A stretch of DNA of 9,861 nt, from contig JAITJB010000049.1 of assembly GCA_031279155.1 (NCBI GenBank), positions 1-9,861 on the forward strand. The letters run 5' to 3'. The notes under the pieces were generated by a model. That model was not told the DNA's origin, ran no database searches, and saw only the letters and a program-made list of their open reading frames with translations. A program made the translations under genes and the position numbers. This DNA is from Deltaproteobacteria bacterium (lineage in GTDB: Bacteria > Desulfobacterota > Desulfarculia > Adiutricales > Adiutricaceae). This document shows positions 1 to 5,521 of this stretch, piece by piece. Position 1 is the stretch's first letter, and each line of letters starts with the position of its first letter.

Positions 1-390
1 GGGATCGGATAGCTTCTTTAGGATCGAGCAGCTGGCAATGGTCCCGCCGTGGCAATGGCCTTTAAGGGCCAGGAGGTTTTTCCTAAGCCGCCTTAGGGAG
101 CGCAGCTGATCTTCCAGGCGGCCTATGAGCCCCTCGATCATGTCGTCAACTGGTTGGCAATTGCCTTCCGGGGCCTGACGGAGCTTTAAAAGCACCTTAA
201 TGTCGCTTAAGGCGATGCCGTGATCCCGGCAGTGCCTGATAAACTTGAGCCTTTCGATATCCTCCGGCCCGTAGAGCCTATAGCCGTTTTCCCCACGGGT
301 GGGTTTTTCCAAAAGACCCTCTTTTTCGTAGAACCTAACCGTTACCACCTGGCAGTCGGTCAGCTGAGCTAATTGTCCTATTTTATACAT
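1..390 (-). CDS. MerR-family Cd(II)/Pb(II)-responsive regulator (PbrR/CadR type), partial
   Basis: This transcription factor probably senses Cd/Pb/Zn-type divalent metals and activates the divergent ATPase gene. The visible 130 residues start at ATG 390-388; the C-terminus lies beyond the left window edge, so the gene was read directly from the reverse strand. It opens with MYKIGQLAQL and a winged helix containing VRFYEKEGLL and NGYRLYGPED (residues 1-70), followed by a long dimerisation helix (about 80-110) and a C-terminal metal loop. Cysteines fall at 13, 54, 78, 113 and 121. C78, C113 and C121 match the three-Cys metal site known from PbrR/CadR proteins, and CHGGTIASCSI is the typical loop. 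ZntR-type Zn sensors differ in this loop. The SD is weak (AGTGAG). Family assignment is strong; exact metal preference is inferred. Only the last residues should be missing, by comparison with the usual length of about 135-150. Confidence 0.93.
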   Translation of the reverse strand, partial: MYKIGQLAQLTDCQVVTVRFYEKEGLLEKPTRGENGYRLYGPEDIERLKFIRHCRDHGIALSDIKVLLKLRQAPEGNCQPVDDMIEGLIGRLEDQLRSLRRLRKNLLALKGHCHGGTIASCSILKKLSDP

Positions 391-407
391 TACTCACTAC
401 TCTTTAC

Positions 408-419
408 TGATTTAAATCA
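408..419. repeat. 12-bp perfect palindrome upstream of the merR-type gene
   Basis: TGATTTAAATCA is identical to its reverse complement and lies 18 bp before the regulator start codon. It could be an operator, or simply an AT-rich promoter segment; no function is shown. Confidence 0.4.
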
Positions 420-434
420 TTAATATATGGTCAA
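420..434 (-). promoter_or_regulatory. Second copy of the metal-operator left half, facing the regulator gene
   Basis: On the minus strand this reads TTGACCATATATTAA, which matches the left half of the ATPase promoter (TTGACCCTATATTAA, 499-513) at 14 of 15 positions but points the opposite way. The right dyad arm is absent and no good -10 sits 19 bp downstream of its TTGACC. A weak -10 (TATATT, 422-427) lies within it. It may be an autoregulatory binding site for the regulator or a chance AT-rich match. Confidence 0.4.
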
Positions 435-466
435 TATTCATTAGATTAAAGCAAAAAGCTAGGAGG

Positions 467-480
467 AAAAAATATTTTTT
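467..480. repeat. AT-only 14-bp palindrome upstream of the ATPase promoter
   Basis: AAAAAATATTTTTT is a perfect palindrome flanked by CTAG on both sides (459-462 and 481-484). It ends 18 bp before the -35 box, so its distal position resembles an UP element or a bent A-tract. Direct evidence stops at the palindrome itself. Confidence 0.4.
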
Positions 481-498
481 CTAGGGGCTCAAAACCCC

Positions 499-529
499 TT
501 GACCCTATATTAACTATAGACATTATATT
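499..529 (+). promoter_or_regulatory. MerR-type metal-inducible promoter/operator of the ATPase gene
   Basis: The -35 box is TTGACC (499-504) and the -10 box TATATT (524-529). The spacer is 19 bp, the over-long spacing typical of promoters activated by MerR-family DNA distortion. Between them lies the dyad CTATA-N5-TATAG (505-519), placed like the operators of the pbrA, zntA and cadA promoters. The divergent PbrR/CadR-like regulator is the obvious ligand-dependent activator. Transcription should start near 535-537. Confidence 0.88.
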
Positions 530-549
530 TGTCAATGAGGCCCATGGTC

Positions 550-576
550 GATTCGTTCGATTCGTTCGTTTCGATC
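550..576 (+). repeat. Three 9-bp tandem repeats in the ATPase 5' leader
   Basis: GATTCGTTC occurs at 550-558 and 559-567, followed by the diverged GTTTCGATC at 568-576. The tract lies in the roughly 130-nt leader between the promoter and the ATPase start. It falls inside a possible 18-codon leader frame (544-600). Confidence 0.5.
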
Positions 577-668
577 GATTTAACAGGTTCGCCTGCGTAA
601 GTCTCACGGCTTAGATAAGCCATTAGCTCTTTTTTTGGGCGCCTCAAATTTAAAACCAGAGGTCTATC

Positions 669-3041
669 ATGAATCAAACTTGCGCTATCTGCGGTTGCGT
701 TCACATCGAAGGTCATTCCCACAACTGTTCCCCGCTACAAATGGGGCCGATTAATTCTCAGGCTAATGCGTCCCAAAGCCCGGCCGCTAAGCCCTGGGAT
801 ACCCCCTTGGAGTCTGACGAGGAAAGCCACCTAGGTCAGCCCGGAGACGAAGATTGCCATCGCCTGTCCGGGCAACATGAATTTACAAACCCCCAACAAT
901 CTCCCTTTTGTCCTGATTGTCATGATGAAGATGTCGAGCATGTTGAGCATGTAACTTGCTGTCCTGATTGCCAAGGCGAGCAAATTGAGCAAGTTGAGCA
1001 AGTTGAGCAAGTTGAGCATGACGAGCATAACGAGCATGTATCTTGTTGTCCTGATTGTCATGACGAACATAACGAGCATAACGAGTATAACGAGAAGGTT
1101 ACAATCAATCGCAAAACTTCAGCCTGCTGCAGCGCCTGCGCTGACGCGGCCCCGCTGACTTCTTATAAACAAGATCAGCCCCATGAGTCCGAAGGTTATT
1201 CGCTCTGGCGGCTAGGCTTAGCTTCCTTTTTAGCCGTAACCTCTGAGGTCGGCCATTTTGTAAATTTCTACGAACCACTGACCATAGCTCTAGCCGGCCT
1301 GGCCATTTTGATCGGCGGCATCCCCACCTGGATCGAGGGCTGGAAATCCCTCGGTAAGTTTAAGCTCGATATCATGGCTCTGATGTCGGTGGCCGTGACC
1401 GGGGCCGTTGTTATTGGAGAATTTTCCGAAGGCGCTTTGGTCTTAGTTCTCTTTGCTTTAGCCGAAAAGCTTGAGGATAGAAGCGTTAACCGGGCCCGCA
1501 AGGCCATTGCCTCGCTTTTAAACTTAGCCCCCGAGAGGGCCTTTGTTATCGGCCCAGATGGCGCGGCCAATGAGGCTAAGGCCTCTGACGTACCCGCCGG
1601 GGCCAAAGTTAGGGTGAGGCCGGGCGAAAAACTGGCTCTAGACGGGCAAGTGATCTCAGGCTTTTCAGCCGTTGACCAGGCCCCGATCACCGGTGAAAGT
1701 ATCCCGGTTGAGAAAAAAGCCGGAGATAGAGTTTTTGCCGGGACCTTAAATATTACCGGCGTTCTCGATTACGAAGTTACCGTCCCCTACGGCGACAGCG
1801 CATTATCTAGGATAGTTAAGACGGTTGAGGAAGCCGAAAAATCCAAGGCTCCGGTGGAGCGCTTCGTTGAGAAGTTCGCTAGAATCTATACCCCCTCGGT
1901 CTTTGTGCTGGCCATTTTGGCCGCCGTCATCCCGCCAATAGTAACTAGCGGCAGCTGGTCAGAGTGGATCTACCGGGCCCTAGCCCTTTTGGTTATTGCC
2001 TGCCCCTGCGCCTTAGTCGTCTCTACTCCCGTAGCCGTACTTACCGCTTTGGCCTCAGCCACCACAAGGGGCTTGTTAGTTAAGGGCGGCATACATTTAG
2101 AAGAAGGCCGTAAGCTTAAAGTCGTGGCCATGGATAAGACCGGAACCCTGACCTTAGGTAAGCCCTCGAGAACCGACTTTAAGGTTATCGGCGATTACGA
2201 CCCCCTGGCCGCCGATAGGCTATCTGGTAGCCTAGCCTCTCTATCAAATCATCCCATCTCTAAGGCGGTAACTCAGGCTTCGGCCTATAAAGCCGATTTT
2301 GTGCAGTTAAATGATTTTGTCGATCGCCCCGGGCTTGGGATCTCGGCTACTTTTGAGGGGCGCAAGCTCGCTTTAGGAAGTCTAGCCTTGATGGAAACCC
2401 TAGGCTTAGGTACCCCGGATCTAGAAAAAGAATTTAATAACCTCCAAGCTCAAGGTAAGACCGCCGTAGCTTTTGCCGATGGAGAAAAAGTTGCCGTAAT
2501 CATCGCCTGCTCCGATACCATCAAAGAAGATAGCCGTAAGGCCGTTAGCGAGCTTAGGAGCCTAGGCGTTAAGACCATCATGTTAACTGGCGATAACGAG
2601 GCGGTCGCCGCCGCCGTGGCCGTAAGTGTTGGTTTAGACGGCTATCGCTGCTCACTTATGCCGGAAGATAAATTAGCCGCCGTTGAAGCTCTAGGGGCCT
2701 CTGGCTTAGTGGGTATGGCTGGTGACGGCATAAACGACGCCCCGGCCTTAGCTAAGGCCGACATTGGGTTTTCCATGGGCGCGGCTGGCACTGCTACGGC
2801 TATCGAAACCGCCGATGTGGCCATCATGGACGATAACCTACTTAAGATCCCGGCCATCATTAGGTTATCTAAAGCTGTCCACAATATTTTAATCCAAAAC
2901 ATCGCCTTTATTTTACTGGTTAAGACCGTCTTTATTATCGTGACCCTCATGGGCCAGACCGATATGTGGATGGCCATCTTAGCCGATATGGGCGTGACCC
3001 TATTGGTTATCGCTAATAGCTTAAGGTTAGCCAAAAAGTAG
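669..3041 (+). CDS. zntA: Zn(II)/Cd(II)/Pb(II)-translocating P1B-type ATPase with Cys/His-rich N-terminus
   Basis: This inner-membrane pump exports divalent soft metals from the cytosol using ATP. In the 790-residue product, a Cys/His/Glu-rich cytosolic region (1-160) precedes the ATPase core. Core landmarks are the actuator TGES (341-344), the membrane metal site CPC (C445-P446-C447), the phosphorylated D489 in DKTGTLT, the P1B-specific HP pair (528-529) in SNHPIS, the hinge GDGINDAP (685-692), and D773 in the last helix (ADMG), matching the Asp that Zn/Cd/Pb pumps use with CPC. These point to subgroup P1B-2. The ATG at 669 has AGAGG (658-662) at a spacing of 6. No GMxCxxC HMA domain is visible; five CxxC motifs (from residues 5, 81, 98, 127 and 154) and His/Glu repeats take its place. 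It is divergent from the PbrR/CadR-like regulator, behind a MerR-type promoter. zntA, cadA and pbrA are names used for the same family. Confidence 0.95.
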   Translation: MNQTCAICGCVHIEGHSHNCSPLQMGPINSQANASQSPAAKPWDTPLESDEESHLGQPGDEDCHRLSGQHEFTNPQQSPFCPDCHDEDVEHVEHVTCCPDCQGEQIEQVEQVEQVEHDEHNEHVSCCPDCHDEHNEHNEYNEKVTINRKTSACCSACADAAPLTSYKQDQPHESEGYSLWRLGLASFLAVTSEVGHFVNFYEPLTIALAGLAILIGGIPTWIEGWKSLGKFKLDIMALMSVAVTGAVVIGEFSEGALVLVLFALAEKLEDRSVNRARKAIASLLNLAPERAFVIGPDGAANEAKASDVPAGAKVRVRPGEKLALDGQVISGFSAVDQAPITGESIPVEKKAGDRVFAGTLNITGVLDYEVTVPYGDSALSRIVKTVEEAEKSKAPVERFVEKFARIYTPSVFVLAILAAVIPPIVTSGSWSEWIYRALALLVIACPCALVVSTPVAVLTALASATTRGLLVKGGIHLEEGRKLKVVAMDKTGTLTLGKPSRTDFKVIGDYDPLAADRLSGSLASLSNHPISKAVTQASAYKADFVQLNDFVDRPGLGISATFEGRKLALGSLALMETLGLGTPDLEKEFNNLQAQGKTAVAFADGEKVAVIIACSDTIKEDSRKAVSELRSLGVKTIMLTGDNEAVAAAVAVSVGLDGYRCSLMPEDKLAAVEALGASGLVGMAGDGINDAPALAKADIGFSMGAAGTATAIETADVAIMDDNLLKIPAIIRLSKAVHNILIQNIAFILLVKTVFIIVTLMGQTDMWMAILADMGVTLLVIANSLRLAKK
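911..1094 (+). repeat. Internal repeats encoding CCPDC and EHN/EQV metal-ligand segments
   Basis: TCCTGATTGTCATGA occurs at 911-925 and 1049-1063, with a partial copy near 962. Between the copies are short tandem units: two GAGCATGTT-like units (936-953), GAGCAAGTT repeated near 978-1010 then drifting to GAGCATAAC (to 1040), and EHN-type units at 1065-1094. In protein they give alternating (C)CPDC knuckles and Glu-His/Glu-Gln runs. Such repeats can expand or contract by slippage, which would change the number of metal ligands. Confidence 0.8.
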
Positions 3042-3092
3042 CTTGATTAAAAAGTTACTGGCTAAAATGTAGCTTGACTAAAGACTCTGGCC
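3030..3092 (+). repeat. Degenerate 29-31-bp direct repeat across the ATPase stop codon
   Basis: GTAGCTTGA occurs at 3038-3046, including the TAG stop, and again at 3069-3077. Matching GCC/GCT-A-rich flanks precede each, and a third partial start lies at 3090. It looks like a tandem duplication of the gene's 3' end. The offset of 31 bp is not a codon multiple. Confidence 0.45.
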
Positions 3093-3096
3093 AAGA

Positions 3097-3134
3097 AATA
3101 AACCGCCCGCCAAATTTTTGGCGGGCGGTTTATT
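3097..3134. terminator. Bidirectional intrinsic terminator between convergent genes
   Basis: A perfect 15-bp inverted repeat, AATAAACCGCCCGCC with its complement, flanks an 8-nt A/T loop (3112-3119). The GC-rich stem is bordered by A/T tracts on both sides. It sits between the ATPase (ending at 3041) and the helicase (ending at 3194), so it can stop transcription in both directions. Confidence 0.9.
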
Positions 3135-3166
3135 GCTTTGGCCTGTTTTTTCTTTGGCCTTTAAGG

Positions 3167-3190
3167 CTTACCTTACCTTGCCTTACCTTA
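3167..3190. repeat. Five-copy 5-bp microsatellite (CTTAC)
   Basis: CTTAC-CTTAC-CTTGC-CTTAC-CTTA runs up to 3 bp before the reverse-strand stop of the helicase gene. It is a simple slippage-type repeat with no evident function. Confidence 0.55.
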
Positions 3191-3193
3191 TGA

Positions 3194-4210
3194 TTACGAA
3201 TCCGATGGCGAGACTAAGGTTTGGGGGTTACTGTTGGGATCCAAAAAGTTTGGGCCCTCTTTAAGCCCAATAAAGCCTGAGGAGCAAAGCTCTTTAAACT
3301 GATCGATGGCCTCATCGGACAATTGGTAGCGAGCCGGCATGTTTAAGCTATTGAAGCTCCTGGTAATGGAAACGTAGAGGAGCCGAAATTCTTCTAAGGA
3401 AAGGTAGGGGTCGTCAGCTAGGACCCTAGGCCCGCCTAGGGAAGCTAAGGTCTTTTGTTCTTCGGCTTTATCGACGATATCTTTAAGGGAGACAAAATCG
3501 TCTAATAGGCAGACTTGCTGATGTTCCTGGCCTTTGATTTTGTGGGCCGTGGTAGCGATATAGTCGGCTTCGGACTCCTTAAAAACTTGATTAACCCACA
3601 TATCCCGAAACAAGCTAAAGGAACGCTTCTTGTAGCGCTTGGCTATGCGGATTCGGCTGGTTAAGACCGTGTCCTTAGCCCGTTCGGCATAGCTTTCCAG
3701 TTGAGAAAAGCAGCTAAAATTGCGCAAAAAAATGTCTTTGACATCATTGGGCGTGTTGGTTAGTAATCTAACGACATCTAAGATGGTGTCAAATTCATAG
3801 CCCTCAAAGCCGCCGATGTAGAAGAAAAATTTCTTAGGCAGTTGTTTGGCCACAAAGTCAAATAGACCGGCGTTAGTCCTAGCTATGATCAATTGGCCAG
3901 AGGTCTTTTCTTTGGTTTTTGGTTCATTTAGCCCCCGAAAGGGCTTGGGAGCGCCTAGGAGCTTAAGGTACTGGTTGGCCTTCTTGGCTATGTCGTCTGG
4001 GCAGCGAAAGGATTGGGTCAAAAAATAAGAGGCGGCCCCTTGACTGGCCGCCTTAGTTAAAGCGTTGACCGCGCCATTGAAGGCGTAGATCTGCTGATAG
4101 GGGTCGCCGACAAAGACCTTTTTGGCCCGGCTAGTTAAGACCACATCGATCATGCAGTCGTTTAGATCTTGGGCTTCATCAACTAAGATGCGGTCAAAGG
4201 GCAGGAGACA
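3194..4210 (-). CDS. FBH1/UvrD-like SF1 helicase, C-terminal part (downstream of frameshift)
   Basis: This is the second half of a superfamily 1 ATP-dependent DNA helicase. The frame carries LPFDRILVDEAQDLND (motif II, DEAQD at 4180-4166), VFVGDPYQQIYAFNGA (motif III), LTQSFRCPDDIA (motif IV), TAHKIKGQEHQQVCLL (motif V region) and RLLYVSITRS (motif VI, with the arginine finger). GDPxQQIYAFNGAVNAL is closest in style to the FBH1 branch of UvrD-type helicases. An ATG at 4153 lies downstream of DEAQD, so it cannot be the true start; the frame continues up to the A-run at 4211-4217. Joined to the upstream part by a -1 shift, the product would be about 541 aa with all core motifs. It ends at TAA (3194-3196), facing the bidirectional terminator. 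Confidence 0.85.
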   Translation of the reverse strand, partial: CLLPFDRILVDEAQDLNDCMIDVVLTSRAKKVFVGDPYQQIYAFNGAVNALTKAASQGAASYFLTQSFRCPDDIAKKANQYLKLLGAPKPFRGLNEPKTKEKTSGQLIIARTNAGLFDFVAKQLPKKFFFYIGGFEGYEFDTILDVVRLLTNTPNDVKDIFLRNFSCFSQLESYAERAKDTVLTSRIRIAKRYKKRSFSLFRDMWVNQVFKESEADYIATTAHKIKGQEHQQVCLLDDFVSLKDIVDKAEEQKTLASLGGPRVLADDPYLSLEEFRLLYVSITRSFNSLNMPARYQLSDEAIDQFKELCSSGFIGLKEGPNFLDPNSNPQTLVSPSDS

Positions 4211-4818
4211 TTTTTTTGACTGAGCTGAAAGAGCTTAAGGTAGCCGTTGTGGGGCATGGCTAGGCGGCGGTTTTGACAGGCCGACCAGGTTTCCTTGATT
4301 AAATTCTGAACAGTTTTAACATCAATTTTACCATCTCGGCTTCCAGCATTAAGTTCTTTGGTTCTAAGCCCAAGCCGGCGGGCGTAGTTTTTTAAAAAAA
4401 GTTCGATTTCGCGGTAAGCGCTATTGAGCCAATCGTTTAGGCCGTCTAAGACGATTCTTGCTAAGCCAAAAGAATCCTCGAAACTATCGCTTAAGCGGCT
4501 GTTAATAAAGGAGCTTAGTTCAAAGGGCCTGATATCGGCGATCTTACGGTAGTTACGACCGCACTCATGCCAAGCCAAACCGTGTAAGGTTTTGACCTCG
4601 ACGTTTTTAAGATCGCCAAAAGCCGCCCGGGTTTCGGTGGCTAGAGAGCGGTTGAAAGCTAGATACAACATGCGCTCATGGGGACGGGCCTGGGCTAAGG
4701 CCCTGATGGTCGTAGTTTTCCCCGTACCAGCATAAGCCGTTACCGTTAGGCAAGGCTCAGTTGAGGTGATGATTTCCAGTTGTTCTTCGGTTAATCTTGA
4801 GGCTTGAAGCGTGATCAT
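4183..4818 (-). CDS. FBH1/UvrD-like SF1 helicase, N-terminal part (upstream of frameshift)
   Basis: This is the first half of the same helicase. It contains a Q-motif region (LTEEQLEII), the Walker A box AGTGKTT (residues 30-36), motif Ia (MLYLAFNRSLATE) and motif Ib (KTLHGLAWHE). Read as is, the frame leaves helicase homology after LFQLSQ and stops at 4183, short of motif II; the last dozen residues are therefore out-of-frame tail. The start is ATG 4818-4816, 13 bp after the stop of the preceding 149-aa gene, so the two are likely co-transcribed; the SD is weak. Conserved residues on both sides of the break argue for a recent mutation, a sequencing error in the homopolymer, or ribosomal slippage rather than old decay. 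Alone, this half would bind nucleotide but could not be an active helicase. Confidence 0.85.
   Translation of the reverse strand: MITLQASRLTEEQLEIITSTEPCLTVTAYAGTGKTTTIRALAQARPHERMLYLAFNRSLATETRAAFGDLKNVEVKTLHGLAWHECGRNYRKIADIRPFELSSFINSRLSDSFEDSFGLARIVLDGLNDWLNSAYREIELFLKNYARRLGLRTKELNAGSRDGKIDVKTVQNLIKETWSACQNRRLAMPHNGYLKLFQLSQKNVSCPLTAS
4211..4217 (-). other. Frameshift site (run of seven A in the coding strand)
   Basis: The coding strand reads AGT CAA AAA AAT in the first frame; the second frame resumes at TGT (4210-4208) and leads into DEAQD. One extra A, or a -1 slip on A-AAA-AAT, restores one continuous frame. No SD-like element upstream and no obvious stem-loop downstream was found, so programmed slippage is possible but not the default reading. 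Confidence 0.8.
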
Positions 4819-4831
4819 AAAATGCTAATTC

Positions 4832-5281
4832 TTACTTATGCACTCTGGGCGCAGGTAGCTCAGGCATGATGGTTGCGGCTGTTAGGGCCAGTTTATTAAC
4901 CGTTTCAATGACCTGGCTATTGGAGATAAAGTGGACCTCCAAGAGTTTGATGGTCAGATCAACGGCAGTTCTAAGGGCCGGGATGGCCCTTTCGGGCGGA
5001 ATGTTGAGGGCGATTGATTTTAGAGCCTCGGTAAGTTCTTTTAAAGTATCCAAGGCCTGTTCGGGCGTTCGGTTGCTGCCCTGCTCAATGAGCCTTAAGG
5101 TCAAATCCCCGGATTTGGTCAGGATGGGTACTCCCCGTTCATCGACCAACATGTTGCGGATATTTTCACCTAAGTAACTTAGGGCTCCTGGCAGCTTTTG
5201 TAGGCCTAAGAGCCGGCGTTCTACGAGTTTTTGGCAGATTTCCTTGGCAAGACGCAGCGGTAGTTCAGATCTTTTGCTCAT
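4832..5281 (-). CDS. Hypothetical helical protein, 149 aa, co-oriented with the helicase
   Basis: I do not recognise this protein. It is charged and predicted mostly alpha-helical by eye, with Leu/Ile heptad-like stretches, no signal peptide, no membrane segment and no metal motif. Its single Cys is at residue 16. The N-terminus (MSKRSELPLRLAKEICQKLV) is basic. The middle (LTKSGDLTLRLIEQ) and C-terminal helices (AVDLTIKLLEV, VNKLALTAATIM) suggest a helical bundle or an oligomer/partner-binding protein. I chose ATG 5281-5279 because GGGAG sits 6 nt upstream; an in-frame ATG at 5311 would add 10 residues but has no SD. The helicase start lies 13 bp downstream, so the product may be a helicase partner or regulator; that is inferred from position only. 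Confidence 0.7.
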   Translation of the reverse strand: MSKRSELPLRLAKEICQKLVERRLLGLQKLPGALSYLGENIRNMLVDERGVPILTKSGDLTLRLIEQGSNRTPEQALDTLKELTEALKSIALNIPPERAIPALRTAVDLTIKLLEVHFISNSQVIETVNKLALTAATIMPELPAPRVHK

Positions 5282-5521
5282 CAAAATCTCCCATGCCCTG
5301 GCTTTAGCCATGGGGTTGAATTGGGCCCAATACTATGGGCCTTTTTGCGGGCCTTTGTCAGCGTTCCCTTGTTGGCGCGCTAGTTAGCGTATAGCTGCCT
5401 TCATGGCCAGCTTTGGCCTTACTTCGGGATGTAAGTATGCGCCAAACTTGCGACTTTTGACCATAAAGCCGGTTTGGTCCATCGTTTGGGGCTAAGCCCC
5501 TAGTGTTAGTTATGGGGTAGT
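5282..5521. other. Intergenic region, 240 bp, between the small gene and the transposase-like gene
   Basis: It contains a 12-bp palindrome ATTGGGCCCAAT (5320-5331) and GGGGCTAAGCCCC (5488-5500). The latter lies 22 bp past the stop of the transposase-like gene but has no T-run, so it is at best a weak terminator. No convincing promoter for the small gene/helicase unit was found. No inverted repeat matching the region upstream of 7933, as expected for an insertion sequence end, was seen. Confidence 0.5.

Noticed and set aside
911..1094. CRISPR-like array
   Set aside because: The repeats are in-frame coding units with no regular spacers; they encode metal-ligand motifs within the ATPase.
5384..5482. 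Small minus-strand frame of 32 codons with a basic, Lys/Arg-rich product between the transposase-like gene and the small helical gene
   Set aside because: No SD before either in-frame ATG (5482 or 5464), no recognisable family, and of a size expected by chance.
5488..5500. GGGGCTAAGCCCC as a strong terminator for the transposase-like gene
   Set aside because: The palindrome is short with almost no loop and lacks a U-tract downstream on the minus strand; kept only as a palindrome note in the intergenic entry.
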